From: an uncultured Opitutales bacterium
Lineage (GTDB): Bacteria; Verrucomicrobiota; Verrucomicrobiia; Opitutales; Intestinicryptomonadaceae
Assembly (NCBI GenBank): GCA_900548275.1
Contig: URJY01000005.1
Coordinates: forward strand, 1 to 64,000
DNA: 64,000 bases
Reading direction: 5' to 3'
The notes beneath the pieces were generated by a model. It was not told the DNA's origin, did no database searches, and saw only the letters and a program-made list of their open reading frames with translations. Positions within the stretch are counted from its first letter, which is position 1, and every line of letters starts with the position of its first letter. The translations under genes and the position numbers were made by a program. Below are positions 42,986 through 51,975 of the stretch, in pieces.

Positions 42986-43876
42986 ATGCGGATTTTCTTC
43001 ATAGGCGATATTGTCGGCAAGCCGGGGCGCAAAATCGTAGCCGAGAACCTGCCGTCCATTCGAGAGAGGCTGAACGTGGATTTCGTCGTGGCAAACGGCG
43101 AAAACTCCGCGGGCGGCAACGGCATAACGAAAAATATGGCGGAGGAACTCTTCCGCGCGGGTATCGACGCACTCACGCTCGGCGACCACATCTGGGACCA
43201 ACGCTGCTTCGAGGTCGAAATAGACTCGCTCGAAAACCTCTGCCGCCCCGCAAACGTCCCGCGAGACAACCCGGGGCGCGAGTTCGTGGTTGTCGAAAGA
43301 AACGGGATGAAACTGGGCGTGTTCAGCCTGCTCGGTCAAACGCTTATGAAGATAAAATCGGACTGTCCGTTCGCGGCGGCTTCGCGGGTCGTAAACGAAC
43401 TCGCGCCGCTGTGCGACGCAGTGCTGCTCGACTTCCACGCCGAAACATCGTCCGAAAAAGTCTCGATGGGATGGCATATGGACGGCAAAATTCAGGCGGT
43501 TGTCGGCACGCACACGCACATTCCCACAAACGACGCGCGCATACTTCCGCAGGGACTGGCGTTTCTGTCCGACGCGGGAATGACGGGCCCGTGGAACTCG
43601 TGCCTCGGCAGAAAGTGGGAGCCGATTCTGCAAAAATTCATCGACGGCCGCCCGCGCCACTTCATTATGGCGGAGGGCGACAACCGAATCTGCGCGGTTC
43701 TGATAGACGTCGACACGCAGACAAAACGCGCGGTAAACATAGAACCGTTCATCTACCCGCCGTTCTCAAATACCGCCGAACTCTGGCAAAAAGCAAGAGA
43801 CGAAGAGGAAGCCCAACGACAGGCAAAACTTGCCGCAGAAGCCGCAGAAGCATCTTCGGAAGCAAAAAGCGAGTAG
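42986..43876 (+). CDS. ymdB: YmdB-family metallophosphoesterase
   Basis: It has 296 residues. The family is a binuclear metal phosphodiesterase (TIGR00282); in Bacillus YmdB hydrolyses 2',3'-cyclic nucleotides. Metal-binding motifs are FFIGDIVGKPGR (Asp), VANGENSAGGNG (Asn, Glu), LGDHIWDQ (His; the usual LTxGNH is TLGDH), DFHAE, and VGTHTHIPTND. The last 45 residues are a charged helix rich in Ala, Glu and Lys not normally present. It is co-transcribed with adk. Confidence 0.93.
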   Translation: MRIFFIGDIVGKPGRKIVAENLPSIRERLNVDFVVANGENSAGGNGITKNMAEELFRAGIDALTLGDHIWDQRCFEVEIDSLENLCRPANVPRDNPGREFVVVERNGMKLGVFSLLGQTLMKIKSDCPFAAASRVVNELAPLCDAVLLDFHAETSSEKVSMGWHMDGKIQAVVGTHTHIPTNDARILPQGLAFLSDAGMTGPWNSCLGRKWEPILQKFIDGRPRHFIMAEGDNRICAVLIDVDTQTKRAVNIEPFIYPPFSNTAELWQKARDEEEAQRQAKLAAEAAEASSEAKSE

Positions 43877-43977
43877 TCGGGGCTTGTGGAGTAAAATTCC
43901 GCCTCCCTCAAATCGAAGCAGGAAACAAATCATCCAAGCCAATTAAAACGCAATGCGATGCGTTCTCTTGGGGATGT

Positions 43978-44268
43978 TTACGCGAGAACCGCATCAAGTA
44001 CGGCTTTGGGGTGTTTTTTTGCGACTTTTATGAGGGTAACGGCTGCTCCCGTCGGATTTCGATGCCCCTGCTCCCAATTTCTCAATGTTGACACGCTTAT
44101 TCCGAACGCCGTTGCAAATTGCGTTTGGGTCATATTGAGCTTGTGCCTAACATCGGTAATTTCGTTCTTTTCAAGCTTCGTAGCCTTTGAGGGCTTCATC
44201 TTTCCGGAACGAATAGCCTTCATTTGTTTGACGCTTTCAAGCAGATCGTTAAAAAGTTTTTCTTCCAT
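43978..44268 (-). CDS. Helix-turn-helix antitoxin, NadS/HigA-like
   Basis: This 96-residue protein has a C-terminal HTH of the NadS/HigA type: LNMTQTQFATAFGISVSTLRNWEQGHRNPTG, split here into a motif of LNMTQTQFATAFGI and SVSTLRNWEQG at about residues 44-70. The N-terminal half is charged and helical. The ATG has a strong Shine-Dalgarno (TAGGAGG). In known type II systems such proteins repress their own operon and bind a RelE-type toxin encoded directly upstream. Here the toxin is only a C-terminal remnant, so the gene is an orphan antitoxin. It is more AT-rich than its neighbours, which suggests transfer. Confidence 0.85.
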   Translation of the reverse strand: MEEKLFNDLLESVKQMKAIRSGKMKPSKATKLEKNEITDVRHKLNMTQTQFATAFGISVSTLRNWEQGHRNPTGAAVTLIKVAKKHPKAVLDAVLA

Positions 44269-44277
44269 TGCTGCCTC

Positions 44278-44361
44278 CTAATCAATTAAGTCGGTTAAAA
44301 TTTTCAGTTGTTTAGGCGTCAGATTCTCCTGACGGTTCTTCTTATATGCAACCGCCACACG
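44278..44361 (-). pseudogene. C-terminal remnant of a RelE/HigB-like toxin gene
   Basis: On the minus strand, 27 codons and a TAG stop lie 9 nt before the antitoxin ATG. They encode RVAVAYKKNRQENLTPKQLK then ILTDLID, the characteristic tail of RelE-type toxins that pair with NadS-like antitoxins. One codon further upstream the frame meets a TGA (44365-44367), and no start codon precedes the piece. The rest, about 80 residues with the catalytic groups, is absent; the helicase terminator lies just beyond. Confidence 0.75.
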
Positions 44362-44389
44362 CAGTCATTGACGTAGTATTGTAAAACAT

Positions 44390-44422
44390 AAAACGCGCAA
44401 ACAACCCATGTTTGCGCGTTTT
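44390..44422 (-). terminator. Terminator of the RNA helicase gene
   Basis: AAAACGCGCAAAC and GTTTGCGCGTTTT form a perfect stem with a 7 nt loop. It lies 38 nt after the helicase stop on the minus strand and works in both directions. Confidence 0.9.
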
Positions 44423-44459
44423 CAACAAGCCCGAAGAAGGCTTTCGGCAACACCGCAAA

Positions 44460-45962
44460 CTACCTGTTGCGTTTGCGGTGTTTCTTGGTTTCCTCCACGA
44501 GAATCGGTTCGTTGCGGTACGGGAAGCCTTCGAGTTTTCTGCGCTCGATTTTCGCGTTTATGAAATCCTCTATGCGGTGCAGGAACATAGTCTCGTCCGA
44601 CGAATAGAGCGTAATCGCCGTGCCGTCCTTGTTCGCCCTGCCCGTTCTGCCTATGCGGTGGACGTAGTCTTCGGCGTGTTCGGGTACGTTGTAGTTTATT
44701 ACATACTGCACGTCGTTGATGTCCAAGCCGCGCGAGGCGATGTCGGTTGCCACGAGAATGTTCGTCTTGCGTTCCTTGAAGTCGGAGAGAGCCTTGTCGC
44801 GCTCGCGCTGCGTGCGGTCGGAGTGGAGGATTGAGACCTTGTAGTCGTGCCCGATTAACCATTCGCCGATTCGGTCGGCGTCGATTCTCGTGCGGGTGAA
44901 GACAATCAGCGAATCGAAAGTTATCGACTTCAGATATTCAATCAGCAGGTCGTACTTCTGGATTCCGTCGACGGGGTACACGAAGTGCTCGATTGTATCG
45001 GCGGGGCTGTTCTGGACAATTCCCGTGTCGAGGCGTTGGGGGTCGTTCAACGCCCACTTCGAAAGGCGCATAACCGCGTCGGGCATCGTTGCGGAGAAAA
45101 AGAGCGTCTGGCGTTCCTTGGGGCAATATCTGATGATGTTGGAAACGTCTTCGATAAAGCCCATATCGAACATTCTGTCCACTTCGTCGAGAACGAGCCA
45201 CTTGATTTTTTTGAGCGATATCGCGCGCTGGCGGTTGAGGTCGAGCAGTCGTCCGGGGGTTGCAACAACGACATCCACGCCGCTTTTCAGCGCGGCAATC
45301 TGGCGTTCCATCGACACGCCGCCCTGAACGAGAAGCGTTTCAATGGGCGAATATTTCGAGAAATTGCCGAACGCCTCCGCCGTCTGCGAGGCGAGCTCGC
45401 GAGTGGGGCTGAGCACCAGAACGCGCGGTTCGAACTGCGGCTGACCGAGCATATCTATAATCGGCAGAGAGAACGCCGCCGTCTTGCCCGTGCCCGTCTG
45501 AGCCGTGCCAATCACGTCCGCGCCCGAAAGGACAATCGGGATTGCCTTGCTCTGAATGGGGGTCGGTGCGGCGTAGCCCATATCTTTTATAGCGGCGAGC
45601 ACCATGGGCGACAAACCGAGCGAGGCGAATTCGGGAAGAGCCGCCGAAAGCTCCGCCGAATCGGGCAGCGCGGGAATCTGCTTGGGGGCGCGCGGTTTTG
45701 CGGCAATCGACTGCACGTCTATTTCGCCCGAACGCTTCGAGCGTCCGCCGCGTCCGCGACCGTTTCCGCGCTCCGAAGTTTTGCGTCCGTTTTGCGCCCG
45801 CTCGGGCTGCCTCCGCGTGCGTTTCGAGTTCGACGCGTTTTCGGAAAGTTTTGCGTTTTTGCCCCTGCGCTGTGCATCGCCGTTTTTGCGGGGCTTGCCG
45901 TTTTTCTTAGGCTCGGAGAAAAGGCTCTTTCCGAGCGACACGATTTTCTTAAACAAATTCAT
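44460..45962 (-). CDS. DEAD-box-type ATP-dependent RNA helicase (RhlE-like)
   Basis: It has 500 residues from MNLFKKIVSLGKSLF. The first 110 residues are basic and low complexity (many Arg, Lys, Gly), a likely RNA-binding tail at the N-terminus; such tails are usually C-terminal. Motifs are GYAAPTPIQSKAIP (Q), AQTGTGKT (I), PTRELASQ (Ia), LVLDEVDRMFDMGF (II), FFSAT (III) and HRIGRTGRA (VI). Motif II reads DEVD where DEAD is usual. It probably acts in ribosome assembly or RNA decay. Neighbour at 46112 is divergent. Confidence 0.93.
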   Translation of the reverse strand: MNLFKKIVSLGKSLFSEPKKNGKPRKNGDAQRRGKNAKLSENASNSKRTRRQPERAQNGRKTSERGNGRGRGGRSKRSGEIDVQSIAAKPRAPKQIPALPDSAELSAALPEFASLGLSPMVLAAIKDMGYAAPTPIQSKAIPIVLSGADVIGTAQTGTGKTAAFSLPIIDMLGQPQFEPRVLVLSPTRELASQTAEAFGNFSKYSPIETLLVQGGVSMERQIAALKSGVDVVVATPGRLLDLNRQRAISLKKIKWLVLDEVDRMFDMGFIEDVSNIIRYCPKERQTLFFSATMPDAVMRLSKWALNDPQRLDTGIVQNSPADTIEHFVYPVDGIQKYDLLIEYLKSITFDSLIVFTRTRIDADRIGEWLIGHDYKVSILHSDRTQRERDKALSDFKERKTNILVATDIASRGLDINDVQYVINYNVPEHAEDYVHRIGRTGRANKDGTAITLYSSDETMFLHRIEDFINAKIERRKLEGFPYRNEPILVEETKKHRKRNR

Positions 45963-46111
45963 AACAAAGCATACAATCAAATCAAAGACCGCCCCAACCT
46001 TCAAGCTATTTCTTCGCCGTCGAAACGCGTTTTTTCGGGGGAACAAAGAGCGAAAATTGCTGTTTAATTGATTGACAGAATCAATATCGAAAATAGGATT
46101 TCGGCTTTTCT

Positions 46112-47764
46112 ATGAAGAATTTTATTACACCTCTATTCCTTGCGCTTTTCCTCGTCGCCCCCGCGTTCGCACAGGAAATGCCCGAAGATCTCAAGGCGAA
46201 ACTCGAAGCGAAATCGGCGCAAATCAACGCCGACAATCCCGCGAAAATCAAGTCGTGGATAAAGAAACAGGTCGAAGCCTGGGAGACAATCCAGAATATG
46301 TCGTTCTCGGCCGACGACAACGACGTAAAACTTATAAAGACTCTCGCCGAAAAAAAATTCCCGCTCGACTACGTCGCGCAGGAACCGTATATCGGCGAAC
46401 AGGCTGCCGCAGCCTCGGGGCTTGCCGACCTCAAAACTCAGCTCGGCTCGACGGCATACAACGCGCTGAAAGACAAATTCACGCAGTCGGGCAATACAAA
46501 CCTCAACACATTTGTCGAACTGCTGCAGACCGAAACCGCGGCGAAGATGGAAATCGACTCCATGACGACCGACAAAATGCGTCCCAAGACTTTCGCGCTA
46601 ATCAAGCGCGTTGCGGCGGAGGAATTCCCCGGAAATTTTGCCGAACAGCTTTCCACCATCAAGGAAATACTCTCGGGCAAACCGAAGGAAACTCAGGCGG
46701 CGGCGGGCGACGCGCAGGCGGCGGAACACGAAGTCGCAAAGCGTCCCGCAACGATGAGCGAGCTTGAAAAGATAATCAAGCAGCGTTTCGTCGACCAAAC
46801 CTATATGACCGACGGCGATACGCGCGCCGCGGTTATGCTCGCCGAAATGCAGGGCAGACAGGTTGCGTTCATCCCGTTCAACAGCTACACACCGGGGGTT
46901 ACGCTCTCGAACGCAAGGGGCGAGCCGCTCGAATATAACGAGAACGACGTGTATGTATCCAAACGCCTGCCGCTCGTGCTCGTATTCCCCAAGAACCTCC
47001 CCGAAAACACGAAAACCGCGGCGTTCATAAACGACAAGCAATACCGCGACTTGGTCGGCAGTACGCTGTTCGTCGTCGGCTATCTCAAACAGAACCTGAC
47101 TTCGTTCCCCGTCAAAATCAATTCGATAAACGACAAGTGCGCTCTCCTGAACGTGCGCCTGCCCGTAAACTATTGCGAAGGCACTCTCATTCTCGACCCG
47201 AAGACGCAGGACACCGTGGCAGTGGTTATGCCCGCCACCCCGAAAGTTCGCAAAATCAACTGGATGCAGCGTTCCGAAGTCAACCGTCTCACGCGCGAAC
47301 TCGAACAAAATGCACTGCTTCTCGAAGCGCGCCGCCTCGACAACTTCGGCAAGTGGGAAAAATTCTCGGCAGACAAGTTCATCGAACAGCGTATGAAGCT
47401 CGACAGGGCAAAAGCGGTCTCCGCCGACTTCGTAAAGCTCTTCACAATCACCCAGCTTTCGGACTCGGAAAACTCGCCCGTCATCGGCGCGATAGTCAAA
47501 AAGCACATCAACAACCTCAAGAAAAAGATGGAAAAGTCGTCGTTCGAACGCTCCTACAAGAGCTATATGCTCGACTTGGCGAACCTTCTGAAAGCCGAAC
47601 TGCGCGAGCTTAAAAGCATCGACTTCTACTCGGGCTTCGAGGGCGAGGCGAACAAGTACATCGAAGTTCTCGAACAGGTGCTGAAAACGCTCGACTCCGC
47701 GTCGAAGAGCCAAGCATACCTGACGCTCGTACAGGAAGACGTAAAACAGCGTCAGGGCTTCTAA
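46112..47764 (+). CDS. Secreted protein of unknown function, possible degenerate trypsin-like domain
   Basis: This 550-residue protein has a clear signal peptide (MKNFITPLFLALFLVAPAFA then QEMPE). Residues 20-210 are helical and charged. Residues 230-375 are beta-rich; the stretch VNYCEGTLILDPKTQDTVAV has the outline of the active-site strand of trypsin-like proteases, but with Glu-Gly instead of Ser-Gly, and there is no convincing His. Residues 390-545 are again helical. It could be a dead protease-fold periplasmic protein. No family is firmly recognised. Confidence 0.75.
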   Translation: MKNFITPLFLALFLVAPAFAQEMPEDLKAKLEAKSAQINADNPAKIKSWIKKQVEAWETIQNMSFSADDNDVKLIKTLAEKKFPLDYVAQEPYIGEQAAAASGLADLKTQLGSTAYNALKDKFTQSGNTNLNTFVELLQTETAAKMEIDSMTTDKMRPKTFALIKRVAAEEFPGNFAEQLSTIKEILSGKPKETQAAAGDAQAAEHEVAKRPATMSELEKIIKQRFVDQTYMTDGDTRAAVMLAEMQGRQVAFIPFNSYTPGVTLSNARGEPLEYNENDVYVSKRLPLVLVFPKNLPENTKTAAFINDKQYRDLVGSTLFVVGYLKQNLTSFPVKINSINDKCALLNVRLPVNYCEGTLILDPKTQDTVAVVMPATPKVRKINWMQRSEVNRLTRELEQNALLLEARRLDNFGKWEKFSADKFIEQRMKLDRAKAVSADFVKLFTITQLSDSENSPVIGAIVKKHINNLKKKMEKSSFERSYKSYMLDLANLLKAELRELKSIDFYSGFEGEANKYIEVLEQVLKTLDSASKSQAYLTLVQEDVKQRQGF

Positions 47765-47782
47765 ACGAGGCTTTGAGCGACG

Positions 47783-47823
47783 AAAAAACGCCCCAATCGG
47801 CTCACGGTTGCGGGCGTTTTTTG
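47783..47823. terminator. Bidirectional terminator between the secreted protein gene and thiL
   Basis: AAAAAACGCCC and GGGCGTTTTTT form the outer stem around 16 nt with extra pairing. It lies between two convergent genes and can serve both. Confidence 0.88.
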
Positions 47824-47852
47824 TGTCCTGAAATGCGGAATTTTCGGAAATG

Positions 47853-48830
47853 TCAACGCGCCACGTAGTGGTCGAAACCGCCCGACTCGAAAGCATTGCG
47901 GATACCGTCCGAAACGAGGACAAGCGCACCCTTTTCGCCCGCTCTGCGCGGCTCTGCTATGCGCCCTATCGCATACGCCGAATGCCCCAGTTCGGCTTCG
48001 AACGAACGCAAAAATCCGTCCAACCGCCCGCGCGAACCGCGATACGCAAAGACAAGCTCGTAGTCTTCGCCGTCGCACATGGCTTGGGTTACGGTCGCCG
48101 TCTTTCCGCCGAATTTGCGAAGCGGCAGATTGTCGGCGAATATTTCGGCACAGGAATGCGGCGGCAAAAGGCACTTGAGGTCGGAAGCCAAACCGTCGCT
48201 GATGTCCATACACGCCGAAACGGCATTGTCGGCGGCGAGAAAAAGCCCCTCCTTCAAGCGCGGCTCGAAAGTCAAATGGTGTCCGCTTTCGAACGACGCG
48301 CCGAGCGCGCCCGTCGTGCAAATGTAGTCGCCCACTTCCGCACCGCTGCGCAAAAGCGGACGGGTGCCGCTCTGCCCCAAAAGCGTCAAATGCGTCGAAA
48401 AGAAGTCGCCGCCCACGGAAGCGAAATCGCCGCCGATTATTTTTATGCCGTAGCGTTCCGCCGCCCGCCCCATCCCGCGGCAAAAGCCGTCGAGCCACTC
48501 GACCGACACGTTCGGCGAACATATCGAACTTGCAAGCGCGGCAAAGGGCGTTGCGCCCATCGCGGCAATGTCGCTTGCATTGCGCTTTACGAGCTTTTCG
48601 CCCGCCATTTCGGGCGGGGTATCGGGCGAAAAGTGCCGCCCGAGTATCACGGCGTCGCTCGTTGCGAAAACGTTTTCGGACAGCGCGCGCGAACGAATCA
48701 GCGCGCAGTCGTCGCCCGCGCCGAACGGCGGCGGCAGCGCGGCGGACGAACCGAAGTTTTTGCAGACCCGCGCAATGAGAGCCTTTTCGCCGAGCTCCGA
48801 AACAGTGCCTACTTTCGCAAAAGGATTCAT
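47853..48830 (-). CDS. thiL: Thiamine-monophosphate kinase
   Basis: It phosphorylates thiamine phosphate to the active cofactor thiamine diphosphate. It has 325 residues. Motifs are ELGEKALIARV at the start, FGAGDDCALI (metal-binding Asp pair), NASDIAAMGATP, IIGGDFASVGG, and MDISDGLASDLKCL. It is the last gene of pyrB-pyrC-CPBP-thiL; its ATG overlaps the stop of the protease gene by 4 nt. Confidence 0.95.
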   Translation of the reverse strand: MNPFAKVGTVSELGEKALIARVCKNFGSSAALPPPFGAGDDCALIRSRALSENVFATSDAVILGRHFSPDTPPEMAGEKLVKRNASDIAAMGATPFAALASSICSPNVSVEWLDGFCRGMGRAAERYGIKIIGGDFASVGGDFFSTHLTLLGQSGTRPLLRSGAEVGDYICTTGALGASFESGHHLTFEPRLKEGLFLAADNAVSACMDISDGLASDLKCLLPPHSCAEIFADNLPLRKFGGKTATVTQAMCDGEDYELVFAYRGSRGRLDGFLRSFEAELGHSAYAIGRIAEPRRAGEKGALVLVSDGIRNAFESGGFDHYVAR

Positions 48831-49642
48831 AGAACCGACAACATCGCAACGTTAACCAAATTGAAAAGCGAATGAGTTATCACGGGCGAGACAATCGAAT
48901 TCGTGCGCTCGTAGCAGCAGACGAGAATCAGCCCCATCAAAAAAATCGGCAACGCCGCATACGCGCTTGCGTGGATTAGCGAAAACAGCACGGAAACGGA
49001 AACCGCCGCCGCAACCGCCGCCGTCCTGCGCCCGAGAACGTTTGCGCATTCGGGAGAACCGCCGCAGAACGCGCACAAAAACGCGCCCTTGAACACGGGG
49101 TAAAGCAAGCCGCGGAAAAACAGTTCTTCGGCAATCGGCGCAAACAGAACAATCGAAAGACAGGCGAGCGTCCTCGGGAAAAATCCGTCAAGCTCCATAA
49201 ACATCGAAACCGCATCCTGCCGCGCGATGTCTTCGCCGAAAGCCGCCTTGTAGAAAAGTGCAACCCCCGCCCCCGCAAGCAGAATCGAGAGAGTCGGCAC
49301 GAAATAGAGAACGCCGCTTTTCAACGCCGAAAAATCGGGCTTGAAATTTATCCGAACCCCCGCGTGGCGCGAAAACGACACGACCGCCCCGACCGTCAAA
49401 AACTGCAGCGCAACGGTCGGCAGATAGACCCGCGCCGCGTCGCCCTCGAAGCCCGAACAAAACCTTGAAAGCCACATTCCCGCCAGTGCGATTGCAGCAA
49501 TCAAAAACATCAGAAAGAGCGCGTCGAAAGAGTCCAAAAAAGACGGCGACACACCCGCCGCCGTCCTTTCGGTGCGCACCGCGACGCCGACCACAACCGC
49601 CAAGGTCGCGATTATCAAAAGCGATGCGAAAACAAACGCCAT
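48827..49642 (-). CDS. CPBP-family intramembrane glutamic endopeptidase
   Basis: It has 271 residues from MAFVFASLLIIATLAVV, with about eight hydrophobic helices. The CPBP (Abi) motifs are APIAEELFFRGLLYPVF (EExxxR), SLIHASAYAALPIFLMGL (FxxxH) and VSPVITHSLFNLVNV (HxxxN). The family includes Rce1-like proteases; many bacterial members are of unknown substrate. Its ATG overlaps the pyrC stop by 1 nt (TGATG). Confidence 0.93.
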   Translation of the reverse strand: MAFVFASLLIIATLAVVVGVAVRTERTAAGVSPSFLDSFDALFLMFLIAAIALAGMWLSRFCSGFEGDAARVYLPTVALQFLTVGAVVSFSRHAGVRINFKPDFSALKSGVLYFVPTLSILLAGAGVALFYKAAFGEDIARQDAVSMFMELDGFFPRTLACLSIVLFAPIAEELFFRGLLYPVFKGAFLCAFCGGSPECANVLGRRTAAVAAAVSVSVLFSLIHASAYAALPIFLMGLILVCCYERTNSIVSPVITHSLFNLVNVAMLSVL

Positions 49643-50898
49643 CAATAAATCTTCTTGCCGTCCAAGTACGTTGCGACAACCTTTGCCTTGAGCTTTTTGC
49701 CGAGCCACGGCGAATTGGACGAGCGCGAAAGCGGCGAATCGTAGACGTATTCGGCGTTCTCGTCGATAAGCACGAAGTCGGCGGGCGCGCCCGTGCGCAA
49801 AGTGCCCGCGTCGATTTTCAGAATCTGGGCGGGGCGCGTGGACATCAGCTCTATCAGCTTCGAAAGCTTGATTTTCTTGGAGCGGACAAGCGCGTTGTGG
49901 CATACGCTAAATGCGGTTTCCGAGCCCGTAATTCCGAACGGCGCGCAGTCGAACTCCCTGTCCTTGTCGTTTTGCGAATGCGGCGCGTGGTCGGTCGCAA
50001 TGACTTCGATAGTGCCGTCGACGACGCCCTCAATGAGCGCATCGACATCCGACTGCGCCCCGAGCGGCGGACACATTTTGTAGTTCGTGTCGTAGTCCCT
50101 GAGACACTCGTCGGTGAGCGAAAGGTGGTGCGGCGTCGCTTCGGCGGAAACCGACACGCCGCGCTTTTTTGCGTTGCGGATTATGTCGACCGAAAGTGCG
50201 CTCGAAATATGCTGCAGGTGGATGTGCGACTGCGTGTAGTGCGCCAGAATAACGTCGCGCGAAACGATGATGTCCTCCGCCGCCGACGGCCATCCGCCGA
50301 GCCCCAGACGCGCCGACCACTCGCCCTCGTGCATCTGCCCCGTGCGCGTGAGAGTCGCCTCCTGACAGTGGTCCATAACGAGCATGCCGAACATTTTCGC
50401 GTACTCCATCGCATTGCGCATAAGCTCCGCGCTCTGCACGCACGAACCGTCGTCGGTAAGGGCAATCACGCCGAGCTTTTTCATTGAGCCGTACGGCGCG
50501 AGCTTTTCGCCCGCCCTGCCCTCGGTAAGGCACGCGCTCTGGTAGACGCGCACTTTCGCGGTCTCCGAAATGATGTCGTTAATCAGGCGGATTGTCGAAG
50601 CGTTGTCGGCTGCGGGAACCGTATTGGGCATAGCCACAATCGAAGTGTAGCCGCCCGCCGCGGCGGCCGCCGTGCCCGTTTCGATGGACTCCTTCGAAGT
50701 CTGACCGGGTTCCCTGAGGTGCACATGCATATCGACAAAACCGGGGGCGAGAACAAGCCCCTTGGCGTCTATCACCTTTGCCTTCGACGAAACCTTGTCC
50801 GCAAATACGCCGTCGCATACGCAGACGTCGCGCACTTTGTCGAGTTTCTGCGAGGGGTCTACTACCCGCGCGTTTTTTATCAAAATTTCCTTTTTCAT
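49642..50898 (-). CDS. pyrC: Dihydroorotase
   Basis: It closes carbamoyl aspartate to dihydroorotate in pyrimidine synthesis. It has 418 residues from MKKEILIKNARVVDPSQ. Metal ligands are in APGFVDMHVHLREPGQ (HxH), MDHCQE, HIHLQHIS and IATDHAPHSQ. The length and motifs fit type I dihydroorotase, as in Bacillus, which often works in complex with aspartate carbamoyltransferase. It lies 8 nt after pyrB. Confidence 0.96.
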   Translation of the reverse strand: MKKEILIKNARVVDPSQKLDKVRDVCVCDGVFADKVSSKAKVIDAKGLVLAPGFVDMHVHLREPGQTSKESIETGTAAAAAGGYTSIVAMPNTVPAADNASTIRLINDIISETAKVRVYQSACLTEGRAGEKLAPYGSMKKLGVIALTDDGSCVQSAELMRNAMEYAKMFGMLVMDHCQEATLTRTGQMHEGEWSARLGLGGWPSAAEDIIVSRDVILAHYTQSHIHLQHISSALSVDIIRNAKKRGVSVSAEATPHHLSLTDECLRDYDTNYKMCPPLGAQSDVDALIEGVVDGTIEVIATDHAPHSQNDKDREFDCAPFGITGSETAFSVCHNALVRSKKIKLSKLIELMSTRPAQILKIDAGTLRTGAPADFVLIDENAEYVYDSPLSRSSNSPWLGKKLKAKVVATYLDGKKIY

Positions 50899-50906
50899 AA
50901 TACGAC

Positions 50907-51869
50907 CTATTTTGCGGGCTGCGCGTGGTGCATACAAAGATTCAAGACCGCCATTCTGACAGCCACGCCGTTTGTAACCTGCTCGAGAATCACCGAGCGG
51001 TCGGAATCGGCAAGCGGAGTGTCAAGCTCCACGCCCCTGTTTATCGGCCCTGGGTGCATAATGAACGCGCCCTTTTTTAGCATATTTTCGCGGCGCAGAT
51101 TCAAGCCGAAAACGTTTGCGTATTCGGAAATCGACGGGAAGTGGGTCGCGCTCTGGCGTTCGTGCTGAATGCGCAAAAGCATTACGACGTCGGCGTCCGC
51201 CACGGCATCCGCGAGGTCGTAGCAGACCCGCACGCCGAGCTTTTCGAACTCGCGCGGAACGAGCGTCGAGGGCCCCGCAAGCGTTACCTCCGCACCCAGT
51301 TTTTGAAGCAGATAAATGTTCGAGCGGGCAACGCGGCTGAAGAGGATGTCGCCCAATATCGTGATTTTTTTGCCCCCGAAATTGCCGCCGAACTTTTCGC
51401 GCATCGTGAACGCGTCGAGCAACGCCTGCGTGGGGTGCGCGTGCGCGCCGTCGCCCGCATTTACTACGGGAATCTTCACCCTGTCGGCAAGGTACTTCGC
51501 CGCGCCCGAAGAGCTGTGGCGCACTATAATCATATCCGCCATCAACGCCTCTATGTTGCGCGCCGTATCCTTGAGCGTTTCGCCCTTGACCGACGATGAA
51601 ATGTTGGAGGCAACGCTGATTACGTCCGCGCCGAGTTTGTGCGCCGCCATTTCGAACGCCGTGCGCGTGCGCGTGCTCGGTTCGAAAAACAGGTTCACAA
51701 CGACCTTGCCCTTGAGATAGGGAAGCTTTGTTTTGTCGCCCTTGAGCGAAGCTTTGAAAACGTCCGCCATCGCAAAGATTTTCCCGATTTCGTCGAGGGA
51801 CAAGTCCTCGGTGGAAATCATATCCTTGCGACGCCACGAAAGGTTCTTCATAAAATCCTGAGAAATCAT
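50907..51869 (-). CDS. pyrB: Aspartate carbamoyltransferase catalytic chain
   Basis: It joins carbamoyl phosphate to aspartate, the first committed step of pyrimidine synthesis. It has 320 residues from the ATG at 51869; a second ATG at 51851 (MKNLSWRRKDMIS) may also be used. Motifs are FFEPSTRTRTAFEMAAHKLG (carbamoyl phosphate loop), SSSVKGETLKDTARN, VNAGDGAHAHPTQALLD and MHPGPINRG. No regulatory pyrI is adjacent. A hairpin upstream (51934-51975) may control it. Confidence 0.96.
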   Translation of the reverse strand: MISQDFMKNLSWRRKDMISTEDLSLDEIGKIFAMADVFKASLKGDKTKLPYLKGKVVVNLFFEPSTRTRTAFEMAAHKLGADVISVASNISSSVKGETLKDTARNIEALMADMIIVRHSSSGAAKYLADRVKIPVVNAGDGAHAHPTQALLDAFTMREKFGGNFGGKKITILGDILFSRVARSNIYLLQKLGAEVTLAGPSTLVPREFEKLGVRVCYDLADAVADADVVMLLRIQHERQSATHFPSISEYANVFGLNLRRENMLKKGAFIMHPGPINRGVELDTPLADSDRSVILEQVTNGVAVRMAVLNLCMHHAQPAK

Positions 51870-51933
51870 AGCCAATTTTCCGCCGAATCTATTTCAAACC
51901 CGCGCTTTGTCAAACGCATTATCGTTTTTTTTG

Positions 51934-51975
51934 AAAAAGCCCCGCCGCAAAACGCGCAAAAGCGCGGGGGCTAAA
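51934..51975 (-). promoter_or_regulatory. Terminator-like hairpin in the pyrB leader, possible attenuator
   Basis: On the minus strand AGCCCCCGCGC, a loop, then GCGGCGGGGCTTTTTC forms a GC stem with a T-run, 65 nt before the pyrB start. No gene lies upstream on this strand: trkA is divergent. The left arm CCCCGCGC could also pair with GCGCGGG a little further down (near 51899), giving an alternative fold. The reading as an attenuator is inference. Confidence 0.4.
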
